Positions 55,600 to 64,000 of a DNA stretch of 64,000 nt are shown here, one piece after another. The translations under genes and the position numbers were made by a program. Source of the stretch: Histoplasma ohiense (taxonomy: Eukaryota > Ascomycota > Eurotiomycetes > Onygenales > Ajellomycetaceae). Within the stretch, counting starts at the first letter, position 1, and each line of letters starts with the position of its first letter. Where the stretch lies: positions 3,038,001-3,102,000 of the forward strand of contig JAEVHH010000003.1 in NCBI GenBank assembly GCA_017607445.1, written 5' to 3'. The notes below the pieces were generated by a model. That model saw nothing but the letters and a program-made list of their open reading frames with translations. It was not told where the DNA came from and did not search any database.

Positions 55600-56983
55600 G
55601 ATATTAATGTAGATAATTATTCAGTCTGAGCAGTAGATAAAAATAATCTACTCAGAAAAGATGATAAAGTCTATATACTGCAAGACAAAGCTGTAAAATA
55701 TGAAATAATGAAAATAAATCATGATGATTCTCAAGATGATCATTTTGAACATAACAAAATCATCAAAGTGATCAAATGCAAGTACTTGTGGCATGATATG
55801 AGTGATGAAATTGCAGAATATGTGAGAATCTGCAATGTTTGTTAATATATCAAGATACCACAGCATAAGCTGTATGAGTTGCTACAATCACATTCAGTGT
55901 CAGATAAAAAATAGTATACAATTAACATAGACTTTATTGAAGATCTGTTAGATAATAAAAAGAAAAATCAAATCTATAATACTATTGTTGTATTTGTTGA
56001 TTTATTCATCAAATGAATCATAATTGTGTTCACATCTTCAGAGCTAGATGCAGAAGAACTTATGAATATTATTGTATAAAGAATTGTGAAAAACTTTGAT
56101 CTATCTGCAAACATTATTAACAACTGAGATTTATTAATAAATAGTAAGTTTTGATCAACATTATATTATCTACTTCATATTTGATGAAAATTATCAACAG
56201 CCTTCCACCCGCAAACTGATGGTCAAACAGAATGATTGAATCAAGTGATTGAACATTATCTTTGCATATATTGCAGCTATCAATAAGATAATTGAATAGA
56301 GTGAATATCTCTGATGCAATGAATATACAACAATGTCTTTCATACTGCAATTAAGATAATATCATCTGAAGCAATGATCAGCTGACTGACTGAACTCTGT
56401 ATAAATGTGAAACCTCCAAACACTGATGTGTCAAAGTCAGCAGTAGAACAAGTGAAACAAATGAAGTAAATGAAAAATAAAATTCAACAATGTTTAGAAG
56501 CTGTCAAAGCAGCTGAGAAAAAGTATTATAATCAGTATTATATATCAAAAAACTTTAAGATAGAGAATTGAGTGATACTGTGTGCAAAAAATATATTCAT
56601 CTTGTGACTCTCACTCAAACTAAATCATTGATTTTTAAGTCTCTTTCAAATAATTGATATTTATGATACACAGACATACAAATTGAAGCTCATACTGTAA
56701 TATAAAGAAATTCATTCTGTATTCCACATTTCTCTTCTCAAATTATATTATACACACAACAGACAAATTCTGCAAGCAGAATCAATAATTATAGATATAC
56801 AAGAGAAATGAAAAGTTGAAGCTATATTAGATAAATATCAATACTGTAGTCAAACACAATATCTTATCAAATGAAAGAATTGTACAGACACAGATAACTC
56901 TTGGAAATCTGAGATGAATTTAATAAACAGTCAGAAGTACTTGAAACAGTTTAATAAAATCTATCAGAAATCAGTCAGTAAAT
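55600..56983 (+). pseudogene. Gy3 copy 1 integrase and chromodomain, broken
   Basis: Zinc-binding start (HFEHNKIIKVIKCKYLWHDM, CNVC), DDE core (TINIDFIEDLL, late AFHPQTDGQTE-stop-LNQ), GPY/F-like module (KLILYK-type EIHSVFHISLLKLYY) and a chromodomain (KVEAILDKYQY, TQYLIK-stop-KNCTDTDNSWKSEMNLINS). Stop codons replace Arg/Trp. The product would end near 56983, about 40 bp from the end of the antisense gene. Confidence 0.87.
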
Positions 56984-57024
56984 AAAAACAAAGAAAGCAA
57001 TGATGACTGCTGAATATATTTATT

Positions 57025-58169
57025 ACACTCAGAGATTAAAAAACAGATCTGTCTCAGCTTGATCAGTGTCATTTAAGAAATTATCATCAAGACAAATCTG
57101 CTTATTATTCTGAATTTTCTCAACTGATGAAGTATGATGTTTCAATGATGACTTGAAAGCTGCAACTGATGATATAGTTACTGAGATCTCATTAATCACT
57201 GTTTCAGTTGAAGTCTCAGAAGAACTGTCTTGTTAAATCTTCTGAATCATCACAGCAAAAGATTTAATCACAGCTGTCACAGCACTCTATAAAATGTTAA
57301 TATTCAAAGCATCTGTATCAGTGACAATTAGATTTTCAGCTGTGTTGATAATCATCTGAGTCAATTCAATGACATCTGCTGACATCTAATACAAGTTAAT
57401 GCTATATGCTGTAAAATATCTGAATAATGACTTACTGAAATGCAAATGTGCTTCATCACTGAGCAGTGAGCAGTGCTTGCATTTTTTGCATCAACTCTCA
57501 GCAGACTCACAATGATGATGAGAGAGTGTTGTCAAATGTTGAATACAACAACAGCAATATACTACTGTATATCTTTTTAATATTTCAATGAAACTGTTCA
57601 CTTTCTCATTCTCATCTGCATTATTGATCAACTTAAGTAACATATCAAGATCTTTGTACAGTGAGAATGACACTGATGTAATAGCAGAACACAAAAACAC
57701 ACTTTCTGAAATACTGCTATAATCAAATACCACATTCTGCTGTGATAATAGATTATCAGAGTTTATATAGAATTCTAGAATCTCATCTGTGTTCTTATAG
57801 ATCTGTATATCAAGTACAAATCTTACAACAGCAGTTTGATATATAACAAATCTCTCATTCAGAACTTCATTAGAGAGCAGTATATTGTGAAATTCATTGA
57901 TCAAAAATTAACTAATTTTATGAAAGTGCTCAGACATCTATACTCTGTTAGTATTCATAATAATCTCAGTTTAAGAAAACTTACAGCAGCACAACTTCTA
58001 TTTAATATATAGCAGAGTGACAGCATATCTATCTGTTGTTTACAAAGCAAAAGTATACTGAAGGGTTTTGCAATCTCTTCAGACAACCCAAGCAAATGCT
58101 TTCAATGACTGACAGTATATCACTCTTTATAGACTTCAAACTGACAATGGAAACAGCTGGTTCTGACAT
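57025..58169 (-). pseudogene. Antisense two-cluster cysteine gene, Gy3 copy 1 (decayed)
   Basis: Same gene as at 60054-61198, on the minus strand. ATG 58169 (MSEPAVSIVSLKSI) leads to CLGCLKRLQNPSVYFC, then a stop and a 1-bp loss break the rest of cluster 1. Intron 1 is conserved (47 nt, donor GTAAGT, perfect branch point TACTAAC, acceptor TATAG). Exon 2 is open from 57904 to 57491 with FVIYQTAVVRFVLDIQIYKN and cluster 2 start CCCCIQHLTTLSHHHC. Intron 2 (50 nt, GTAAGT to ATTAG) and exon 3 follow. Compared with the right-hand copy it is more damaged. Confidence 0.75.
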
Positions 58170-58810
58170 TCTATCATAATCTTAAATTAGTATCAAGACC
58201 TTATTCAAAGAAGAAGGAGAAAGCAACAAGAAAGAAAAATAAATATTAATGATTGAAATCAATATTGCAATATTATTCAAAGAGATTGCAACAACACAAA
58301 ACTCAACTCAAAATGAAAAACACAATCATACAATCAAAACTTCAAATTTTGCAATAAAAATTGTATAGAAGAATACAGTGTACTTTGTTTGATAAATTAA
58401 TGTATTCTTTTAAATAAAAAAATTATTGATAATGATGTTGATGATGATTTTGTTAGAGTACAATTTTTGATGTAGAAGTTAAAGAAAAGAGATTCAGAGA
58501 TTATATCTAAATCATAATTGAACTGTAATAACACTGAAGATGGAAAAATGTTCTTTCAAAACAGCAACACTTTGAAATTAACTCTGACAATTAATTCAGC
58601 TCAATTCTGTGAACTTTATACAATATCAACCACACAGCACACACTACAAACTTCATATATTACAATAAAAAGCTCTGAGAACCAGGCCTTTGAGAAAGGA
58701 AGATAATTGTAATAGATGCAATAAAAATATCTATATTAGAAAATAGCTATATAGCAATAGAAAGATATAGAATATAATAAATGAGATGTGATGACAACAT
58801 TATCTATATA

Positions 58811-59230
58811 TTCTGCTCACTATGAGCAATCACCCTGCCGCTGGTCACTACGAGCAATCACCCTGCCGCTGCTCTCTGCAAGCAATCACCCTGCCGCTGC
58901 TCCCTGCGAGCAATCGCCCTGCCTCTGCCCTGCCTCTGCTCTCTGTGAGCAATCCTGCTGCTGCTCACTACGAGCAATCGCCCTGCCATAGCACTTGTGT
59001 GCTTTGATTATCTCTACCATGAATGGCTATACATCAGGTCAGAAGTGGATGTACAGTCTATATAGACTGAGTTTTCTCAAGAGTTGCTAGTTGGATCCTG
59101 TGTCTATCATTACTGTGTATATAGAGATTTCTCCAGTGTAGCACATCCCCATGCCCTTCAGAAGGCTTTTGAAGTGCAGGCATTGCCTGTATCTTCTCTG
59201 AAACATTAAACCAATACATACATACATACA
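58811..59230 (+). mobile_element. Short LINE-beta 3' fragment with GC-rich VNTR head and (CATA)n tail
   Basis: 420-bp insert flanked by TTATCTATATA (58800-58810 and 59231-59241). Its last 230 bp match the LINE-beta 3' end. Its head is a tandem array of about six units of 28 bp (58815-58988). It ends in (CATA)n instead of (CAAA)n. VNTR head plus LINE 3' end makes it a composite non-autonomous element. Confidence 0.85.
58815..58988 (+). repeat. 28-bp VNTR, about six units
   Basis: Units contain GAGCAATCACCCTGCCGCTG with small changes. They are GC-rich and partly CpG-retaining in an AT-rich setting; one unit has an extra CCCTGCCTCTG. Confidence 0.88.
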
Positions 59231-59276
59231 TTATCTATATAATACTTGCTGATATCTGTAGATCTTAGAAGATCAG

Positions 59277-59431
59277 TGTAAGAGATAGTTCTAGATATAA
59301 TTATGAGAGTAGTGTGAAGTATGCATATAGAATATTAAGAAGATAGCAATCTCTATTATTCAAAGCTAATTGCTGATCTTCTAAGATCTATGAATATCAG
59401 TGAGCATTATATAGACAATGTTGTCACCACA
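59277..59431 (-). repeat. Gy3 copy 2 3' LTR
   Basis: 155 bp, complete on the basis of TG/CA ends. The purine-rich GAAGGACAAGA precedes it on the minus strand. Confidence 0.75.
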
Positions 59432-60053
59432 TCTTGTCCTTCATATCTACACCTTTCTATTATTATGTAGCTATTTTCTAATATAGATATTTCTGTTGTG
59501 TCTATTACAATTATCTCTCTTTCTCAAAGACCTGGTTCTCAGAGCTTCTTATTGTAATTGTGTAAAGTTCATAGTATATGCTGTATGATTGATGTTGTAT
59601 AAAGTTCACAGAATCAGACTGAATTAATTGTTGAGATTAATTATGAAGTGCTGCTGTTTTGAAAGAACATTTTTTCATCTCTGATGTTATTACAATTCAA
59701 TCATAATTTAGACATAATCTCTGAATTTCTTTTCTTTGACTTCTACATCAAAAATCATACTCTAACAAAATCATCACCAACATCATCATCAATAATTTTT
59801 TATTAAAAAAGAATATGTTAATTTATCAAATAAAGTACACTGTATTCTTCTATACAATTTTTATTGTGAAATTCAAAGTTTTGATTGTGTGGTTATATTT
59901 TTCATTTTGAGTTGAGTTTTGTGTTGTTGCAATCTTTTTGATCAATATTGTAATATTGATTTCAATCTTCAACATCTGATTTTCTTTCTTGTTGCTTTTG
60001 CTTCTTCTCATCCTTTGAACAAGGCCTTGGTACTAATTTAAGATTATGATAGA

Positions 60054-61198
60054 ATGTCAGAATCAGCTGTTTTCATTGTCAGTTTGAAGTCTATAAACAT
60101 TGATATACTGTCTGTCATTGAGAGTATTTGCTTGGATTGTCTGAAGAGATTGCAGAATTCTTCAGTATATTCTTGCTTTGTGAACAATGAACAGATACAC
60201 TGTCATATCTGTCATATATCAAATAGAAATTGTGCTGCTGTAAGTTTTCTTAAACTGAGATTATCATGAATACTAATGAAGTACAGATGTCTGAGCACTT
60301 TCACAAAATCAGTTAATCTTTGATCAATGAATTTCACAAAATACTGCTCTTCAATGAAGTTTCAGATGAGAGATTTGTCATATATCAAACTGCTGTTGTA
60401 AGATTTGTACTTGATATGCAGATCTATAAGAATGCAGATGAGATTCTAGAATTCTATATAAATTCTGATAATCTATTATCACAGCAGAATGTGGTATTTG
60501 ATTATAGCAGTATTTCAGAAAGTGTGTTTTTGTGTTCTGCTATTACATCAGTGTCATTCTCACTGAGTCAAGATCTTGATGTGTTACTTGAGTTGATTAA
60601 TAATGTAGATGAGAATGAGAAAGCAGACAGTCTCATTGAAGTGTTAGAAAGAAACACAGCAGCATATTGCTGTTGTTGTATTCAACATTTAACAACATCC
60701 CTCCATCATCATTGTGAGTCTGCTGAGGATCAACACAAAAAATGCAAGCACTGCTCAGTGATGAAGCACACTTGCATTTCAGTAAGTTATTATTCAGATG
60801 TTTTTACAGTATATAATATTAACTCATATTAGATGTCAGCAGATGCTGTTGAATTGACTCAGACAGTTATCAATGCTGCTGAGAATCTAATTGTTACTGA
60901 TGCAGACACTTTGAATATTAACATTTTGCAGAGCACTGTGACTGCAGCAGTTAAATTCTTTACTATGAAGATCTGTGAGATTCAATGAGATGATTCTTCT
61001 GAGATTCTGGCTGAAACAGTGATTGATGAGGTCTCAGTGATTACATTGCTGATCACAGCTTTCAAGTTATCATTGAAACATTGTGCTTTGTCAGTTGAGA
61101 AAATCTGAGACAATAAGCAGATTTGTTTTGATGATAATTTCTCAAATGACACTGATCAAGCTGAGACAGATCTGTTTTTTAATTTCTGAGTAGAATAA
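60054..61198 (+). pseudogene. Antisense two-cluster cysteine gene, Gy3 copy 2 (best preserved)
   Basis: Opposite to pol. Exons 60054-60239, 60287-60781 and 60833-61198, all phase 0, about 345 codons. Intron 1 is 47 nt (GTAAGT, branch TACTAAT, TACAG); intron 2 is 51 nt (GTAAGT, ATTAG). Cluster 1: CLDCLKRLQ to NRNC, spacing CX2CX11CX8CX2CX6C. Cluster 2 ends exon 2: CCCCIQHL to MKHTC, spacing CX2CX11CX9CX2CX6C. Between them lies FVIYQTAVVRFVLDMQIYKN. Exon 3 is acidic and helical. Remaining damage is TAA 60314 and TGA 60986, 61106 and 61187, mostly explicable as C-to-T changes. The 3' end converges on pol. The spacing differs from Zn2Cys6 factors. Function unknown; metal or nucleic-acid binding is a guess. 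Confidence 0.75.
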
Positions 61199-61254
61199 AT
61201 ATATTCAGCAGTCATTGTTGTCTTCTTTGTTTTTATTTACTGACTGATTTCTGA

Positions 61255-62300
61255 TAAATTTTATTAAACTGTTTCAAGTACTTCTGACTGTTCATCAAAT
61301 TCTTCTCAGATTCTCAAGAGTTATCTGCATCTGTACAATTCTTTCATTTGACAAAATATTGTGTTTGATTACAGTATTGACATTTGTCTAATATAGCTTC
61401 AACTTCTTATTTCTCTTGTGTGTCTATAATTATTGATTCTGCTTGTGGGATTTGTCCATTGCATGTATGATATGATTTGAGAAGAGAAATATGAAATATG
61501 AGATGAATTTCTTTATATTACAGCATGAGTTTCAGTTTGTACATCTGTGTACCACAGATATCAATTATTTGAAAGAAATTCAAAAATCAATGATCTAGTT
61601 TGAGTGAGAGTCACAAGGTGGATATATTTTTTGCATGCAGCATTACTCAGTTCTCTATCTTAAAGCTTTTTGATATATGACACTGATCATAATACTTTTT
61701 TTCAGCTGCTTTGACAGTTTCTAGACATTGTCAAATTTTATTTTTCACTTGCTTCATTTGTTCCACTTGTTCTACTGTCAACTTTGACATGCCAGTGCTT
61801 GAGGATTCCATGTCTATATAGAGTTCAGTTGATTGGCTGATCATTGCTTCAGATGATGTCATCTTGATCATGATATGAAAGACATTATTGTATACTCATT
61901 GTGTCAGAGATATCCACTCTATCCAATTATTTTGTTGATAGCTGCAATATATGTGAAGATAATGTTCAATCATCTGATTCAATCATTCTGTCTGACCATC
62001 AGTTTGCAGATGGAAAGCCATTGATAATTTTCATTGAATATAAAACAGATAATATAATGTTGATCAAAACTTGCTGTTTATTAATGAATCTCAGTTGTTA
62101 ATAATGTTTGCAGATAGATCAAAGTTCTTCATAACTCTTCATACAATAATATCCACAAGTTCTTCTACATCTAGCTCTGAAGATGTGAGCACAATTATGA
62201 CTCATTTGATGAATAAATCAACAAATATGACAATAGCATTATAGATTTGACTTCTCTTTTTATTATCTGACAGATCTTCAATAAAGTCTATGCTAATTGT
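61255..62300 (-). pseudogene. Gy3 copy 2 integrase C-terminal half and chromodomain, broken
   Basis: Minus-strand counterpart of 55910-56983: ends with a chromodomain (near 61280-61440), the HSVFHISLLK-type module upstream, and the Q-T-D-G/Q-T-E region near 61990. Stops are at different places from copy 1 in part, so the two copies decayed independently. Confidence 0.8.
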
Positions 62301-63183
62301 ATGTCATTATTATTATTATTATTCTTCAATTATAGATGTATACAGTCAGTGACTATGACATCTACCTGAAATACTTCAGGATTTTTCAAATCAAGAATAT
62401 TCTAATATACAAAAACAATTTGACACATGCATTAACAGAATTCCAGCCCAGAATCAAACAACTATTCAAACTATTCAATCCAAAAATAAAATCAAAAGAA
62501 TGTCAATGGGTTAGCACAACTCAACTTCAAAACAAATGAAATAAATATTATAAAAGACAGCAGCTATTAAAAATCAACAGAAAAGAAAAAACATTTGCAA
62601 TGACTTTATCAACAAACAATGAAGCAAACTGCTTGAAACAAATGAAAATTAACAATAAACAAAGTTAAAGAAAAGATCAAAATAAAATAAACAAGAACAA
62701 CTGATCTAAATATCATCAAGTAACACTATTCAAACAAGCTCTTGTAGCAACATTTGACTCATTTAAATATTCAATTAAAAACATATTTCCAGCTTTTGTA
62801 TTGAATAACAAACTCAAACTTAACTGATTCAGTTGATACTTCTCTCTCAGTCTCAATCTTAGTTCTGAATACTTTGTACAAAGTAACAGAAGATGCTCTG
62901 GATTTTCATATAACTGACAATCTGAACATAGATCATTTAAATCATCTTTAAACTTTGCTAAATATGATTTGAAATATCCATATCCAAGCTTTAGCTGCAT
63001 TATTGTAGCAAAAAGTTTCTTCTTACACTTTATTGAGCAAGTCTTCCACTTTGGCTTAGTTTCAAATCTGAAATAATGCACACTTTTTCTTTGCATGAAC
63101 CAGACATCTTGCCACTTTTGTAAACATAATTCTCTTATTCTTCTTTTAATAAAAGACCATGTTACAATTCTTTGACAGCAGAC
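62301..63183 (-). mobile_element. LINE fragment C, 5'-truncated, (TAA)n tail
   Basis: Minus strand, tail at 62301-62322. The coding end 63096-62716 reads QRKSVHYFRFETKPKWKTCSIKCKKKLFATIMQLKLGYGYFKSYL, then CSDCQLYENPEHLLLLC, a complete CCHC-like terminus with no stop. The 3' UTR is about 390 bp. Its 5' end at 63183 touches the (TAA)n tail of fragment D, a head-to-tail tandem. Confidence 0.85.
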
Positions 63184-64000
63184 TTCTTATTATTATTATT
63201 ATTATTCTTCAATTATAGATGCATGCAGTCAGTGACTATGGCATCTACCTGAAACACTTCAGGATTTTTCAACTCAAGAATAATTTAATATACAAAGACA
63301 ATTTAAAACATGCATTATCAGAATTCCAGCCCAGAATCAAACAACTATTCAAACTGTTCAATCAAAGAAATCAAAATCAAAAGAATGTCAGTAAGTCAAC
63401 ACAACTTAGTTTGAAAACAAAAGAAATAAACATTGTAAAAGACAGCTTTATTATAACAAGGAAAAGAAAAACCACTGACAACAACTATAACATCAACAAA
63501 AAACAAACCAAACTTTTCAAAACAAATTAAAACTGATCATAAACAATTTAAGAGAGACTTCAAAGCAAGATGAAAAGAAAGACTAAAAGAAAAATCAAAA
63601 TAAATCAAATTGAAAATCTGATCTCAATATTTTTAACAGACAATTCATTCAAACTCTTGTAGCAACATTTGATTCTTTCAAATATTCAATTAAAAACTTG
63701 TTTCCAGTTTCTGTATTGAATAACAGATTCAAATTTAATTGTTCCAATTCAAACTTCTTTCTCAGTTTCAATCTCAATTCTGAATACTTTGCACAAAGTA
63801 ACAGAAGATGCTCTGGATTTTCATATAACTGACAATCTAAACATAGACTACTTAAATCATCTCTAAACTTTGTTAAATATGATTTGAAGTAACCATGCCC
63901 AAGCTTTAACTGCATTATTGTAGCAAAAAGTTTCTTTTTACACTTTATTGAACAAGTTTTCCACTTTGACTTTGTTTCAAATCTGGAGTAATGCACACTT
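63184..64000 (-). mobile_element. LINE fragment D, runs off the window
   Basis: Minus strand, tail at 63187-63210, C-terminal ORF2 piece from 63996 to 63649 (CSIKCKKKLFATIMQLKLGH, CLDCQLYENPEHLLLLCAKY). About 80-85 percent similar to fragment C by eye. The 5' part lies beyond 64000. Confidence 0.85.

Larger units (their letters stand above)
53047..59276 (+). mobile_element. Gy3 copy 1, gypsy/chromovirus, 5'-truncated, with two LINE-beta inserts
   Basis: Plus-strand pol from reverse transcriptase to chromodomain, then a 1.8-kb 3' region with an antisense gene and the first 59 bp of a 3' LTR (58787-58810 and 59242-59276). Inserts of LINE-beta 3' ends at 54365-55171 and 58811-59230 have their own target duplications. 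The LTR is cut at 59276, where a second, inverted Gy3 copy begins. The 5' half, with gag and protease, is absent. Confidence 0.88.
58787..59276 (+). repeat. Gy3 copy 1 partial 3' LTR with insert
   Basis: The first 59 bp of the Gy3 LTR (TGTGATGACAAC onward), split by the LINE-beta fragment with target duplication TTATCTATATA, and ending at 59276 where the second Gy3 copy starts TGTAAGAG. The missing remainder should lie beyond the right end of copy 2, outside the window. Confidence 0.75.
59277..62300 (-). mobile_element. Gy3 copy 2, inverted, 3' half
   Basis: The minus strand holds a 155-bp 3' LTR (59431 to 59277; TGTGGTGACAAC to CTTACA), a 3' region with the antisense gene (plus strand here), chromodomain and integrase up to about 62300. 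There it is interrupted by LINE fragments C and D and leaves the window. It lies within the LTR of copy 1, giving an inverted repeat with arms of about 2.9 kb (55.9-58.8 kb against 59.43-62.3 kb). Confidence 0.87.

Noticed and set aside
58788..59007. Repetitive protein from the 28-bp VNTR
   Set aside because: The unit is not a multiple of three and the frame ends at the array edge; it is not a coding repeat.
55900..62300. DNA transposon with long terminal inverted repeats
   Set aside because: The arms encode gypsy integrase and chromodomain and carry LTR ends; they are two inverted Gy3 copies.

Overview
The window is from a filamentous ascomycete. Its genes have many short introns and match Pezizomycotina families, and they sit as a normal-composition island inside AT-rich, CpG-poor tracts built from nested retrotransposons. 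This two-compartment layout resembles Onygenales such as Blastomyces, but that placement is inference: no rRNA or other species marker is present.

Layout. Bases 1-28548 are nested transposons. A LINE (LINE-alpha, minus strand, ORF1 plus endonuclease/reverse transcriptase ORF2) is cut by a complete gypsy element, Gy1 (202-6426, target duplication CAAAT). A second Gy1 copy (minus; 11431-13001 and 27143-28548) is split by another LINE (LINE-beta, 13002-27142, 16-bp target duplication). LINE-beta is in turn split by a complete gypsy element of a second family, Gy2 (13991-21406, target duplication CAGAT). A GC-rich, CpG-retaining block with a tRNA-like head lies at 10645-11430.

Bases about 28900-47300 are the gene island. 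It holds dhh1 (DEAD-box mRNA-decay helicase), a mitochondrial citrate carrier, a mitochondrial peptide-chain release factor, an ER-type TPR/DnaJ co-chaperone, protein-L-isoaspartate O-methyltransferase, a Cdc7-type kinase and condensin subunit 1. Two pairs are divergent: release factor/DnaJ and Cdc7/condensin. The second pair joins replication-origin firing to chromosome condensation across one 0.8-kb spacer. All exon models given here keep reading frame.

Bases 47336-64000 are again retrotransposons: a Gy2 3' end, a Gy1 3' half carrying a tRNA-derived SINE, four fragments of a LINE ending in (TAA)n, and two copies of a third gypsy family (Gy3) lying tail to tail as an inverted repeat with arms of about 2.9 kb. 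Two further inserts in Gy3 are short 3' pieces of LINE-beta.

The most unusual find is an extra gene on the antisense strand between pol and the 3' LTR of Gy3. It has conserved phase-0 introns and two copies of a cysteine pattern CX2CX11CX8-9CX2CX6C. A related single cluster, also followed by a splice donor, lies antisense at the same place in the unrelated-looking family Gy2. Other points are 13-nt self-priming complementarity at the Gy1 LTR, a SINE whose 3' end copies a LINE tail, and decay of repeats mainly by CpG to TpG/CpA changes, which turns Arg and Trp codons into TGA.
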